Shown: piece by piece, positions 8,159-16,640 of the stretch | Layout: the number at the start of each line of letters is the position of its first letter | Numbering within the stretch: the stretch's first letter is position 1 | Origin: Albidovulum sp. | GTDB lineage: Bacteria; Pseudomonadota; Alphaproteobacteria; Rhodobacterales; Rhodobacteraceae | Length of the DNA: 47,790 bases | Reading direction: 5' to 3' | Assembly (NCBI GenBank): GCA_030837785.1 | Contig: JAUQYA010000087.1 | Span: forward strand, 1 to 47,790 | Made by a program: the position numbers and the translations under genes | The notes under the pieces: generated by a model | The model's database searches: none | What the model was told of the DNA's origin: nothing | The model's input: the letters and a program-made list of their open reading frames with translations, nothing else

Positions 8159-8164
8159 TCAAAT
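8154..8164. promoter_or_regulatory. palindromic operator candidate, copy 1
   Basis: TTTGATCAAAT, containing the 10-base perfect palindrome TTTGATCAAA. It overlaps the cobS stop codon. An identical 11-mer lies with its centre 65 bp downstream, before the aminotransferase gene. This is probably a dimeric repressor or activator site for the 8266-12391 operon (inference). No regulator gene of obvious matching type lies nearby. Confidence 0.5.
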
Positions 8165-8218
8165 TTGTAGGCGGTAAGGAACACTTCCCGCAATTCAAAA
8201 GCCACATCACGCTTCCAA

Positions 8219-8229
8219 TTTGATCAAAT
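8219..8229. promoter_or_regulatory. palindromic operator candidate, copy 2
   Basis: Second identical TTTGATCAAAT, in AT-rich DNA 36 bases before the aminotransferase start codon, where a promoter core or early transcript would be expected. Together with copy 1 it suggests cooperative or looping control. The 107-bp gap also contains GGAACACTTCC, another small dyad, midway between the copies. Confidence 0.5.
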
Positions 8230-8265
8230 ATCGTGGATAAGGAGGCGTCCCGAAGGAGCGCCGCC

Positions 8266-9645
8266 ATGCCCAAGCCGCAGGAACTCGTTGCCGGTATCGA
8301 CCGCGATCGCCTGAAAAAGATGGCCGAACGCGAGGCGCGGCGCTTCGCCGCCTCGCGGCCGAGGACGAAGGCGGCGCTGAAGGCCGGCGCCGAGGCGTGG
8401 CTCGATTCGGTGCCGATGCACTGGATGAAGGACTGGCCGATGCCTTTCCCGATGGTGGTCGACCGCGCCGAGGGCGCCCGGATCACCGACGTCGACGGCT
8501 ACGGGATCGACGACTTCTGCCTCGGCGATACCGGCTCGATGTTCGGCCATTCGCCGAAGCCGGTCGCCAGGGCGATCCGCAAGCAGGCCAGGCGCGGACT
8601 GACCTACATGCTGCCGACCGAGGCGGCGATGGAGGCCGGGCGCCTGCTGACCGAGCGCTTCGGCGACTTCAGGTGGCAGGTCGCCACCACGGCGACGGAT
8701 GCCAACCGCTTCGCGCTGCGGGTGGCGCGGGCGGTGACCGGCAGGCCGAAGGTGCTGGTGTTCAACGGCTGCTACCACGGCACGGTGGACGACACGATGG
8801 TGGAGCGGTCGAACGGCCAGACCCGCACCCGGCCGGGCCTGACAGGGCAGGTCGCGGACCTGACCGAGGTCGCGACCTGCGCTGAGTTCAACGATCTGGC
8901 CAGCGTCGAGGCGGCGCTGGGAACTGGTGAAATTGCGGCGATCCTGACCGAGCCGGTGATGACCAATTCCTGCATGGTCCTGCCGGAGCCGGGCTTCCAC
9001 GACGGGCTCCGGGCGCTGGCGACGAAGCATGGCGCGCTGCTGATCATTGACGAGACGCACACGATTTCGTCGGGCCTCGGCGGCTACACCGCGGTGCACG
9101 GGCTCGACCCCGACATCTTCGTGGTCGGCAAATGCGTGGCCGGGGGTATGCCCACCGCCGTCTGGGGACTGAGGCCCAAGGTTGCCGCCGACTACCTCGC
9201 CTACAATGCCGGCCGGCCCTCGGGTCATTCCGGCATGGGAACCACGCTGTCCGCCAACCCCATGCAGTTCGCCTGCCTGACGGCGACCCTTGCCGAGGTG
9301 ATGACGCCCAAGGCCTATGCGCATATGGAGAAGGGGGCGGAAAGGCTCTATTCCGGCCTGAAGCGGGCGATCGAGGCGCATGGCGCGCCCTGGCACGTCG
9401 TCCGCGTCGGCGCGCGGGTGGAGTTCATCTGCGCGCCCGGCCCGCTCAGGAATGGAACCGAGGCGTCGATGGCCCATATGCCCGAGGTCGAGGCGACGGT
9501 TCACACCGCGCTTCTGAACCGCGGCTGCCTGATCGCGCCCTTCCACAACATGATGCTGATCAGCCCGGCGACGAAGAAACGCCAGATCGACCGCCTCGTC
9601 ACCGCCTTCGACGAAATCCTCACCGAACTCCTTCCCGAGACCTGA
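8266..9645 (+). CDS. class III PLP-dependent aminotransferase
   Basis: 459-residue fold-type I aminotransferase of class III, in the glutamate-1-semialdehyde aminomutase/aspartate-aminotransferase-family group. Seen in sequence: the cofactor segment FNGCYHGTVDD, the PLP aspartate in LLIIDETHT (Asp262), and the Schiff-base lysine in FVVGKCVAGGMP (Lys289). The ATG at 8266 has AAGGAG at a good distance; a GTG at 8233 would put the start inside the operator region. The substrate is unknown. The gene leads an operon with a gamma-glutamyl ligase and a class V aminotransferase in a creatinine-degradation neighbourhood. An omega-amino or gamma-glutamylated substrate is a guess. Confidence 0.85.
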   Translation: MPKPQELVAGIDRDRLKKMAEREARRFAASRPRTKAALKAGAEAWLDSVPMHWMKDWPMPFPMVVDRAEGARITDVDGYGIDDFCLGDTGSMFGHSPKPVARAIRKQARRGLTYMLPTEAAMEAGRLLTERFGDFRWQVATTATDANRFALRVARAVTGRPKVLVFNGCYHGTVDDTMVERSNGQTRTRPGLTGQVADLTEVATCAEFNDLASVEAALGTGEIAAILTEPVMTNSCMVLPEPGFHDGLRALATKHGALLIIDETHTISSGLGGYTAVHGLDPDIFVVGKCVAGGMPTAVWGLRPKVAADYLAYNAGRPSGHSGMGTTLSANPMQFACLTATLAEVMTPKAYAHMEKGAERLYSGLKRAIEAHGAPWHVVRVGARVEFICAPGPLRNGTEASMAHMPEVEATVHTALLNRGCLIAPFHNMMLISPATKKRQIDRLVTAFDEILTELLPET

Positions 9646-9646
9646 C

Positions 9647-11041
9647 ATGCTGGAAAACCCCTGCCCCTCCGGTGCCACCCTTGCCGAGGCCGAAGCCTTC
9701 CTTGCCGATCACCCCGAGATCGAGGCGATCGACATCGTGCTGCACGATTCCAACGGCATCGGCCGCGGCAAGATCATCCGCCGGCACGAACTTGCCTCGC
9801 TCTACCGATCGGGCCGGCATATGCCGATCTCGATCCTCGGGCTCGACATCTGTGGCGAGGACGTGCACGAGACCGGCCTGATCTGGGACCAGGGCGACGG
9901 CGACCTGCGCGCCTGGCCCATCGCCGGAACGCTGAAGCCCCTGCACAACACCCGGCCTGCCCGGGCCGAGGTGTTCCTGTCGCTCTACGAGCTTGACGGA
10001 AGGCCGATGACCTCGGATCCCCGTCATGCGCTTGCCCGGCAGGTCGAGGAGTTCTCGCGGCGCGGGCTGAAGCCCGCGGGGGCATTCGAGCTCGAGTTCT
10101 TCCTGCTCGCCAACGACCGCGGCCCCGACGGCAGGGTGCGGCCGGCGCGCGACGTGCTGGACGGACGGCCGAGTCACAAGACCGAGGTCTATTCGGTCGA
10201 TCACCTGCACGGGATGCTGCCCCTCTTTTCCGACATCTACGCGGGCGCCGAAAAGGCCGGGATCAAGGTGGAAACGCTGATCTCCGAATACGCGCCGGGG
10301 CAATACGAGCTGACGCTGCATTACCGCGAAGACGTGATGCAGGCGGCGGACGACATCGCGCGGCTGAAGCGGATCGTGCGCCAGCAGGCGCGCGCGCACG
10401 GGCTGACCGCCTGCTTCATGGCGAAACCGGTGGAAGACTATGCAGGCTCCGGCATGCATTTCCACGTCTCGCTCCAGGACGAGGCGGGGCGCAACGTCTT
10501 CGCCGAAAAGCCGGGGGCGGGCTGGACCGAGACGCTTCTGCACGCGCTTGGCGGCCTGAGGGCGACGATGGGGGAATCGATGCTGGTGTTCGCGCCGCAT
10601 CTCAATTCCTGGCGCCGCTTCGCCAGCCAGAGCTACGCGCCGGTCTCGACGAGCTGGGGGGTGAACAACCGTTCGGTGGCGTTGCGCGTGCCCGAAGGCG
10701 ATGTGAAGGCGCGGCGCATCGAGCATCGGCCGTCGGGCGTGGATGCCAATCCCTATCTGGTGGCGGCCACGGTGCTTGGCGGCATCCTGCACGGGATCGA
10801 CAACCGCATCGACCCGGGGCCGGAGACCACGGGCAATGCCTATGCCGAGGATGCGGGCGGCCCGGCGATCCCGCGCGACTGGCGGGCCGCGATCGAGGCG
10901 GCGAAGGCATCGGCGTTCCTCAGGCAGGCGCTGGGCGAGGACATGCACCGCACCTTTACGGCTGTTAAGGCCGCCGAATACGCCCGCGTCGCCCGCACCG
11001 TGACCGAGGTGGACTACGACCTCTACCTCCACACCGTGTAA
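9647..11041 (+). CDS. glutamine-synthetase-like gamma-glutamyl ligase
   Basis: 464-residue member of the glutamine synthetase superfamily, closer to the PuuA/GlnA-like amine ligases than to housekeeping GlnA. The N-terminal beta-grasp part contains VLHDSNGIGRGK. The catalytic part contains FELEFFLL, the metal/ammonium-site region ISEYAPGQYEL, SGMHFHVSL, and the substrate/ATP segment RRIEHRPSGVDANPYL. Known relatives make gamma-glutamyl amides of polyamines, ethanolamine or methylamine with ATP. Here the amine acceptor is unknown. It begins one base after the aminotransferase stop, so the two are an operon. Confidence 0.82.
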   Translation: MLENPCPSGATLAEAEAFLADHPEIEAIDIVLHDSNGIGRGKIIRRHELASLYRSGRHMPISILGLDICGEDVHETGLIWDQGDGDLRAWPIAGTLKPLHNTRPARAEVFLSLYELDGRPMTSDPRHALARQVEEFSRRGLKPAGAFELEFFLLANDRGPDGRVRPARDVLDGRPSHKTEVYSVDHLHGMLPLFSDIYAGAEKAGIKVETLISEYAPGQYELTLHYREDVMQAADDIARLKRIVRQQARAHGLTACFMAKPVEDYAGSGMHFHVSLQDEAGRNVFAEKPGAGWTETLLHALGGLRATMGESMLVFAPHLNSWRRFASQSYAPVSTSWGVNNRSVALRVPEGDVKARRIEHRPSGVDANPYLVAATVLGGILHGIDNRIDPGPETTGNAYAEDAGGPAIPRDWRAAIEAAKASAFLRQALGEDMHRTFTAVKAAEYARVARTVTEVDYDLYLHTV

Positions 11042-11122
11042 GCCCGCGATCGGCCGGGGTTGCCAGCGCCGCGCGCCGGGTGCAAGAGACGGCAGACCCG
11101 CCGCCTGATCCGAGGACGGACG

Positions 11123-12391
11123 ATGCTTGAGGACAGACCCGGCCTGATCGAGGCCATCCGCGACCGTTTCGCCCATGTGGAGGCCTGTCCCTTCGACGGC
11201 CCGCGCATCTTCTTCGAGAACGCCGGCGGGGCGCTCAGGCTCAAGTCGGTGATCGAGACCTCCGCCGTCTATGCCGGCTATCCCGACAACCAAGGCCGGG
11301 ACAATCCGGCGTCGAAGGCACTGATGGCGGCGATCGTCAGGGGCAAGGCCGACATGGCGCTGTTCCTCAACGCGCCCGGTGGCCAGGTCTTCGTCGGCGA
11401 AAGCGGCAGCGAGGTGCTGTTTCGCCTGATCCGCACCGCAGCACTTGGCGCAACGCCGGGGGGCGTGATGCTCGGCTCGACGCTGGAACACCCCGCGTCC
11501 CGCAGCGCGATGGCGCGCTGGGCCGAGGTGACGGGGCGGCCGCATCTGTTAGTGGCACATGACGATGCCACGGGAACCGTCGGACTGGACGCCTATCTCG
11601 AAAGGATCACGCCCGAAGTCCGGGTGGCGACAATCGTGCAGACCTCGCCCGTCACCGGCATGGCGGTGGACGTGGCGGCCATCGCGGCGGCGATCCGCGA
11701 GAGGGCGCCGGAGGCCTTCGTCATCACCGACGGCATCCAGCACGCCAGCCACGGCCATATCGACTGCGCCGCCTATGGGGCGGACGGCTACGCCGTGTCG
11801 CCCTACAAGGTGTTTTCCCGCCACGGCTACGGCGTCGGCTGGGCATCGGACCGGCTGACCGCCTGCACCAAGGAGCAGATCACCGGCGGCCCCGCCACGG
11901 CCTGGGAGCTTGGCACCCGCGACGCGGGTGCCTACGCGACCTTCTCGGATGTGGTCGCCTATTTCGACTGGCTGGGCGGGGAAGTGTCGGATGCCGCCCC
12001 CCCCCGCGCCCGGATCGAAGCGGCGGCGGCGGCGATCCATGATCACGAGGCGCGGCTGATGTGCGCGATGCTGCACGGCACCGGCAACCTGCGCGGGCTT
12101 GCCGAAATGCCGGGCGTGACGGTGATCGGCGGCACGGGGACAGGACGCCGGGAAGGCGTGGTGTCGCTGACGCTCGACGGCATGGCTTCGGCCGATCTGG
12201 TGCAGCACCTCGCCGATCAGGGCATCCGCGTGCACATCCGCAAGGATGACCATTATTGCGGCAACATCCTGCATCCGCTCGGCCTTGCCGATTGCGTCCG
12301 CGTCTCGGTCTGCCACTACAACACCACAGCCGAGGTGGCACGATTCCTGGCGGCGATGGAGCTTGGGGTGGCGCGCCGGAAAGCATCCTGA
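11123..12391 (+). CDS. class V aminotransferase-fold PLP enzyme
   Basis: 422-residue fold-type I enzyme of class V (cysteine desulfurase/isopenicillin-N epimerase-like). The PLP aspartate is in FVITDGIQHASHG (Asp203) and the Schiff-base lysine is in SPYKVFSRHG (Lys229). It lacks an obvious desulfurase cysteine loop, so sulfur transfer is unlikely. The start at 11123 follows GAGGA. It is third in the operon, after an 81-bp gap. The reaction is not known; lyase, epimerase or transaminase chemistry are all possible for this fold. Confidence 0.75.
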   Translation: MLEDRPGLIEAIRDRFAHVEACPFDGPRIFFENAGGALRLKSVIETSAVYAGYPDNQGRDNPASKALMAAIVRGKADMALFLNAPGGQVFVGESGSEVLFRLIRTAALGATPGGVMLGSTLEHPASRSAMARWAEVTGRPHLLVAHDDATGTVGLDAYLERITPEVRVATIVQTSPVTGMAVDVAAIAAAIRERAPEAFVITDGIQHASHGHIDCAAYGADGYAVSPYKVFSRHGYGVGWASDRLTACTKEQITGGPATAWELGTRDAGAYATFSDVVAYFDWLGGEVSDAAPPRARIEAAAAAIHDHEARLMCAMLHGTGNLRGLAEMPGVTVIGGTGTGRREGVVSLTLDGMASADLVQHLADQGIRVHIRKDDHYCGNILHPLGLADCVRVSVCHYNTTAEVARFLAAMELGVARRKAS

Positions 12392-12501
12392 AAGCGCGGC
12401 GGCCCCTGCGATGGGAATGCCAGACCTGCGGTCAGGGCCAATGCCGACGTGAGGGCGCGCCGGACGATGCGGCCTGAACAGGAACCCGCGATCGGCGGGA
12501 A

Positions 12502-12525
12502 GGGCTGGTCAACGCGGACCAGCCC
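12502..12525. terminator. perfect stem-loop between convergent operons
   Basis: GGGCTGGTC (12502-12510) and GACCAGCCC (12517-12525) form a perfect 9-bp stem with a 6-base loop, inside the 155-bp gap between the class V enzyme and the ABC ATPase, which converge. No T-run follows on either strand. The position suggests two-way termination. The rest of the gap shows nothing else. Confidence 0.6.
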
Positions 12526-12546
12526 GATCCGGGGCGCATCGGACCC

Positions 12547-13644
12547 CTACCCTTCCGTCACGAGATGGCCATCCTCATGCGCCCACCAGGCCACGAGTTC
12601 CTGGCCTATCTCCAGGGGCAGGCTTGCCAGTTCGTCGTGGCCCTTCTGGACCCTGATCTCCTGCCCTTTTGCGGTTTCGAGATAGATCGTGGCCGTAGCG
12701 CCCACGAATTCCTCGCCGATCATGCGGACGCGGACCGCGTTGACGCGCCCCGAGGGTGCTTCAAGCGCAAGGTTCGTCTTCGTATCGAGCACGGTCAGCG
12801 TCGCCTCCCGCCCGATCTGGGGCCGCGCGGGGCCGCCAGCCGACGCGAGATGCAGCAGGCCCGCCGGCGTATCGAGGGCGACCCCGCTCGTGTCGGCACC
12901 GGTCACCTTTCCGGTGAAGATGTTCGAGGAGCCGAGGAAATCGGCGACGAACCGGGTCCGCGGGGCACGATAGATTTCCTGCGGCGTGCCGATCTGCTCG
13001 ATCTTGCCGCGGCTCATGATCACCACACGGTCGGCCATCGAGAAGGCTTCCGACTGGCTGTGTGTGACATAGACGAAGGTGATCCCCGTCTCGCGCTGGA
13101 GGTTCTTCAGCACCGACTGCATCCGCACCTTCAGCGCGGCGTCGAGCGCCGACAGCGGTTCGTCCAGCAGCAGGATCTCGGGCTCCACCACCAGCGAGCG
13201 GGCCAGTGCCACGCGCTGCCGCTGGCCGCCCGAAAGCTGGGCGATGTTGCGTTCGGCAAACTCGGGGATCTGCATCCGGTCCAGCCACTGTTCCGCCCGG
13301 CGCCGGCGTTCCGACTTGCCGACGCCGCGCATCTTCAGCGCGAATTCGACATTCTCGCGGACGTTGAGGAACGGGAAGAGCGCGAGGCTCTGCCAGACCA
13401 TCGGGGTGTCGCGGCTCCAGGTCGGCAGGTGATTGATCGGCTTGCCCGAGAGGCGGATCACCCCTTCGGTCGGCGCCTCGAGCCCTGCGAGCATCCTCAG
13501 CGTCGTCGTCTTGCCACAGCCGGACGATCCCATGATGGCGAGGAACTCGCCCTTGGCGATCTCGAAATCCATCCGCTGCACGGCGACGAATTCGCCGAAG
13601 CGCTTCACCACCCCCTCGAAGGAGACGAGCGTGTCGTTCTTCAT
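12547..13644 (-). CDS. ABC transporter ATPase, spermidine/putrescine (PotA) type
   Basis: 365-residue importer ATPase. Walker A is GSSGCGKTT (residues 39-47), the signature is LSGGQRQRVALARS (137-150), Walker B is LLLDEP (158-163), and the switch histidine is in VYVTHSQSEA. The C-terminal about 120 residues form the TOBE-type regulatory domain typical of PotA and sugar importers. The ATG at 13644 follows GGAGAGA; a longer open frame upstream is a shadow of the permease gene. It is last in the potD-B-C-A operon. The substrate is inferred from context to be creatine/creatinine or a related cationic compound, not polyamine. Confidence 0.9.
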   Translation of the reverse strand: MKNDTLVSFEGVVKRFGEFVAVQRMDFEIAKGEFLAIMGSSGCGKTTTLRMLAGLEAPTEGVIRLSGKPINHLPTWSRDTPMVWQSLALFPFLNVRENVEFALKMRGVGKSERRRRAEQWLDRMQIPEFAERNIAQLSGGQRQRVALARSLVVEPEILLLDEPLSALDAALKVRMQSVLKNLQRETGITFVYVTHSQSEAFSMADRVVIMSRGKIEQIGTPQEIYRAPRTRFVADFLGSSNIFTGKVTGADTSGVALDTPAGLLHLASAGGPARPQIGREATLTVLDTKTNLALEAPSGRVNAVRVRMIGEEFVGATATIYLETAKGQEIRVQKGHDELASLPLEIGQELVAWWAHEDGHLVTEG

Positions 13645-13652
13645 GTTCTCTC

Positions 13653-14486
13653 CTATTCGTCCGATGCCGGACGGGTCTTGGCGCCGCGGCCGGTCAGGAG
13701 AACCTGAGCAAGGATCACGAGCGTCATGGATGTGACGAAGACGAAAGTCCCGATGGCGTTGATCCGCGGGCTGACCTGGCCTTGCAGGAAGCCGAGCACC
13801 TTGACCGGCAATGTCTCGTTCAGGCCCGAGACGAACCAGGCGATGGCGAATTCGTCGAAGGAGACCGCCATCGTGATGAAGAGCGCGCCGAGAATCGCCG
13901 GCATGGTGAAGGGCACGATGACATGGCGCATCGCCGACCATTCCGAAGCGCCGAGGTTCCAGGCGGCAGCTTCCAGATCGGGGTCCATCTGCGACAGGCG
14001 GAGCCGGATGATCGCCATCGCGAAGGGGGCGCAGATCACCACATGGGCGATGATCACCGAAAGCGCGTTGCCCGACAGGTTGATCCGCGACAGATAGGCA
14101 AGCATGGCCAGCCCGAGGATCACCACCGGAATCGTTGGCGGCAGAAGCGCAAGCGCCAGATAGATCTGCTTGCCGAAGAAGCGGTAGCGGAAGTCGGTAT
14201 AGGCTGCGCCGAAGCCCAGCGCCGTGGCGACCACGCCGACGATTACACCCACCATCAGCGTGTTGCGCAAGCCTTCCCAGGCCAACGGGTCCGTCGCCAC
14301 CGCCTTGTACCATTCAAGCGAGAACTGCCCCAGCGGGATCGAGGGGAAGCGGTCGGAGTTGAACGAGAAGATGAAGCTTGCGGCGATGGGCGCAAAGACG
14401 AAGGCGTAGCCGATGAAGACATAGACCTTCAGCGCGACGTCGACGGCGGGGTTGCGGTTGATGCTGGCGGTGTCCTTGTCGCTCAT
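13653..14486 (-). CDS. ABC transporter permease, PotC type
   Basis: 277-residue inner-membrane permease with about six hydrophobic helices. The cytoplasmic EAA loop, which contacts the ATPase, is DLEAAAWNLGASEWSAMRHVIVP. The N-terminus has a short charged stretch before helix 1 (VALKVYVFIGYAFVFAPIAASFIF). It overlaps the upstream permease by four bases (ATGA) and ends 8 bases before the ATPase start, so it is part of one operon. Confidence 0.9.
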   Translation of the reverse strand: MSDKDTASINRNPAVDVALKVYVFIGYAFVFAPIAASFIFSFNSDRFPSIPLGQFSLEWYKAVATDPLAWEGLRNTLMVGVIVGVVATALGFGAAYTDFRYRFFGKQIYLALALLPPTIPVVILGLAMLAYLSRINLSGNALSVIIAHVVICAPFAMAIIRLRLSQMDPDLEAAAWNLGASEWSAMRHVIVPFTMPAILGALFITMAVSFDEFAIAWFVSGLNETLPVKVLGFLQGQVSPRINAIGTFVFVTSMTLVILAQVLLTGRGAKTRPASDE

Positions 14487-15328
14487 CTGGTGCGCCCCTT
14501 GTAGGCAAAGCGGACGGCGGCGAAGGCCACGACCAGAAGCGTCGCAATCATGGTCAGCGCGATCACCGCCGCACGCGGCCACTGCTGGCCGGATTTGGTG
14601 GTATCGGTGATCAGGATCGAAAGCGTGGTGGGCTCGCCGCCGCCCAGGTAGATCGGGCTCACGAAATCGCCGAAGCAGAGGATGAACGCGAAGAGCGCGG
14701 CGATCACCAGCCCGACGCGGGCCGACGGGATGATCACCGCGAAGACCGTCCTGAGCCGCCCGCAGCGCAGGTTGTGGGCGGCCTCGATCAGGGTGCGGTC
14801 GATGAAGACGAGGCTGAAAAGCTGCAACAGCACGACAAGCGGGAAGGTCAGGGTCAGGTACCCGATCATCGTCGCGCCCACGGTGTTCAGGAGCGGAAAG
14901 GGACCGAGGCCGAACCAGCCGAAAATGACGTTGATGATGCCTGCGTCCGACAGGAAGATCTGCCACGAATAGACGCGGACGAGGTAGCTGGTGAAGAACG
15001 GGATCACCATCAGGAACACCGCCCAGCGCCGTGCCGTGTCCGACAGCTTGAACGCGATGGCATAGGAGCACGGGAAGGCAAGAACGCTGGAAAGCGCCGC
15101 CGCGGCCGCAGCCATCGCGAGGGTGGTGGCATAGGCCTGCCAGAAGACCGCGCGGCCATACATCGTGGCCCAGTTCACGGTATCGAAATCCGGCTGCATC
15201 CGGAAATTCTTCACCGTCCAGAAGCTGAGTGCGACAAGGAAGACCAGCGGAAAGACGAAGAAGAGAAGCTGCCATATCAGGAGCGGCAGCGAGAAGGTCA
15301 GCCCGTAGACCGACAGCGATCTTCGCAT
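14483..15328 (-). CDS. ABC transporter permease, PotB type
   Basis: 281-residue inner-membrane permease, first of the two in the operon. Helix 1 is VYGLTFSLPLLIWQLLFFVF, and the EAA-like coupling loop is TLIEAAHNLRCGRLRTVFAVIIP. The sequence SDAGIINVIFGWFGLGPFPLL is typical of PotB-like permeases. I chose the ATG at 15328 because GGAG lies 9 bases before it; an in-frame ATG at 15343 has no visible ribosome-binding site. A strong stem-loop separates it from the binding-protein gene. Confidence 0.88.
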   Translation of the reverse strand: MRRSLSVYGLTFSLPLLIWQLLFFVFPLVFLVALSFWTVKNFRMQPDFDTVNWATMYGRAVFWQAYATTLAMAAAAAALSSVLAFPCSYAIAFKLSDTARRWAVFLMVIPFFTSYLVRVYSWQIFLSDAGIINVIFGWFGLGPFPLLNTVGATMIGYLTLTFPLVVLLQLFSLVFIDRTLIEAAHNLRCGRLRTVFAVIIPSARVGLVIAALFAFILCFGDFVSPIYLGGGEPTTLSILITDTTKSGQQWPRAAVIALTMIATLLVVAFAAVRFAYKGRTR

Positions 15329-15355
15329 CGAGGAAGGCTCCATGCCAGAGGTGAG

Positions 15356-15384
15356 GGGCCGGCGGGGGGAGCGCCCGCCGGCCC
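15356..15384 (-). terminator. intercistronic stem-loop after the binding-protein gene
   Basis: Perfect 11-bp stem, GGGCCGGCGGG (15356-15366) and CCCGCCGGCCC (15374-15384), with a 7-base loop, between the binding-protein stop codon and the permease start. No T-run follows. Such hairpins behind binding-protein genes commonly stabilise the upstream message and lower downstream expression, giving excess binding protein. That role is inferred here. Confidence 0.7.
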
Positions 15385-15393
15385 GAGCAGGAC

Positions 15394-16518
15394 TCAGGCG
15401 CCCTTGTACTCGGACCAGAAGTCGTTCCAGGTGCCGAGGTCCTGCTGCACCGGCCATTGCCGGTACTTGATGCGGCCCTCGCGGATCATGTCGATCGCGT
15501 TGCCGGGCTCCTTCGTCATCCCCTGGCGCTTGGCCTCGTCGGGGTTTTCGGCCTGCAGCACCTCCCAGCCCTTCTGGTTGGGAACGAGCGCCGGATAGGC
15601 GGCCATCTGGGCCGACTTCGCCTGGCCCTTGGCCGAGGTGATGTACTGGATCCACTTCTTCGCCAGGTCGGCCTTGGCCGAACCCTTGCCGATGCAGAAG
15701 CATTCCGACCACTGGAGGCCACCCTCCTGCGGGATCACCGACCGCACCTTGGCGCCGTTCTTTTCAAGCACCCCGGTGATCCAGTCGCCGATCCCGGCGA
15801 AGGCCAGCATCTGCCCGTCGTTCAGCGACGAGAAGGTGCCGCCATAGTCGAAGAAGCCGCCGATCTGCGGCCTGAGCGACATGGTCTTGTCCTTCACCGC
15901 CGTCCAGGCGGCCTCGTCGATGTCGTAGGGGCTGGCGTTGCCGTTCAGGAGGCTCATCTGGCCGAGGTTCGGCAGGTGCCAGTCGAAATGCCCGACCTTG
16001 CCGGTCAGCTTCGGATCCCAGAAGATGTTGTAGCTCGACGCCTCGGCCTCGGTCAGCGCATCGGTGTTGTAGGCCACCCCGAGGAAGCCGAACCGGGTCA
16101 CCACCGAGAAGAGCTTGCCATCCTTCCAGTTGCCGGGGAACTGCTGGAATTCGGGGAAGTAGTCGTCGAACGGGTAGTCCTTCGGGTCGAGCTCCTCGAC
16201 ATAGCCGGCCTCGTTCAGCCCCTGGACATATTCGGCGTCCGACAGGATCACGTCGAAGGTTCCGGCCGGCGACTGTGAGATCAGTCCCAGCATGTTGTCG
16301 CCGCCGGTGTAGTATTTCGGCACGAACTTGACGTTGTTCTCGGCCTCGAACTCGGCGACGACGTCGGGCTCGGCGTGGCCGTACCAGGCGAGCATCGTCA
16401 GTTCGGTCGGCGCCGCAAAGGCGCGGCGAGACAGCATCGGCGTGGCCAGCGCGGCCGCGCCGGTCGCAAGCACCGCCCGGCGGGTCAGTCCCGTGGTCTT
16501 TCCTTCAGCTACCGGCAT
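15394..16518 (-). CDS. ABC transporter periplasmic binding protein, PotD type, Tat signal
   Basis: 374-residue extracellular solute-binding protein of the PotD/PotF family. The N-terminus has a twin-arginine-like signal (GLTRRAVLATGAAAL) followed by a hydrophobic stretch and a likely cleavage after SRRAFA (about residue 35). The mature part starts TELTMLAWYGHAEPDVVAEFEAENN, typical of the family. The gene heads the potD-B-C-A operon and starts 71 bases downstream of a motif shared with creatinase. That supports a creatine/creatinine-linked ligand; polyamines remain the family default. Confidence 0.88.
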   Translation of the reverse strand: MPVAEGKTTGLTRRAVLATGAAALATPMLSRRAFAAPTELTMLAWYGHAEPDVVAEFEAENNVKFVPKYYTGGDNMLGLISQSPAGTFDVILSDAEYVQGLNEAGYVEELDPKDYPFDDYFPEFQQFPGNWKDGKLFSVVTRFGFLGVAYNTDALTEAEASSYNIFWDPKLTGKVGHFDWHLPNLGQMSLLNGNASPYDIDEAAWTAVKDKTMSLRPQIGGFFDYGGTFSSLNDGQMLAFAGIGDWITGVLEKNGAKVRSVIPQEGGLQWSECFCIGKGSAKADLAKKWIQYITSAKGQAKSAQMAAYPALVPNQKGWEVLQAENPDEAKRQGMTKEPGNAIDMIREGRIKYRQWPVQQDLGTWNDFWSEYKGA

Positions 16519-16561
16519 GTCCTTCTCCCTGTGTTGTTTGCCATTCCGAGATCTGCCCTTA

Positions 16562-16614
16562 ACGCTAGGTCACGAGGCGTCCGGGACAAAATCGGTTCTT
16601 GAAATCGTCGGATT
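16562..16614 (-). promoter_or_regulatory. promoter and shared activator motif upstream of the binding-protein gene
   Basis: On the plus strand 16589-16614 reads AAAT-N2-GTTCT-N-GAAAT-N3-C-N-GATT, with the small dyad TTC-N2-GAA. The same pattern lies before creatinase with identical spacing to a CTAG (16565-16568). On the minus strand the candidate -35 is TTGTCC (16589-16584) and the -10 is TAGCGT (16567-16562), spaced 16. The weak promoter next to an upstream dyad fits activation by the neighbouring LysR protein (inference). Confidence 0.55.
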
Positions 16615-16640
16615 TGCGCCCGTAATGCCCGCGCCTCTTG

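Noticed and set aside
8154..8163. FNR/FnrL box (TTGAT-N4-ATCAA)
   Set aside because: TTTGATCAAA has no 4-base spacer between half sites, so it is a different type of operator.
12547..14313. 588-residue minus-strand frame as a permease-ATPase fusion
   Set aside because: The upstream portion is the wrong frame of the permease; the ATPase has its own start at 13644.
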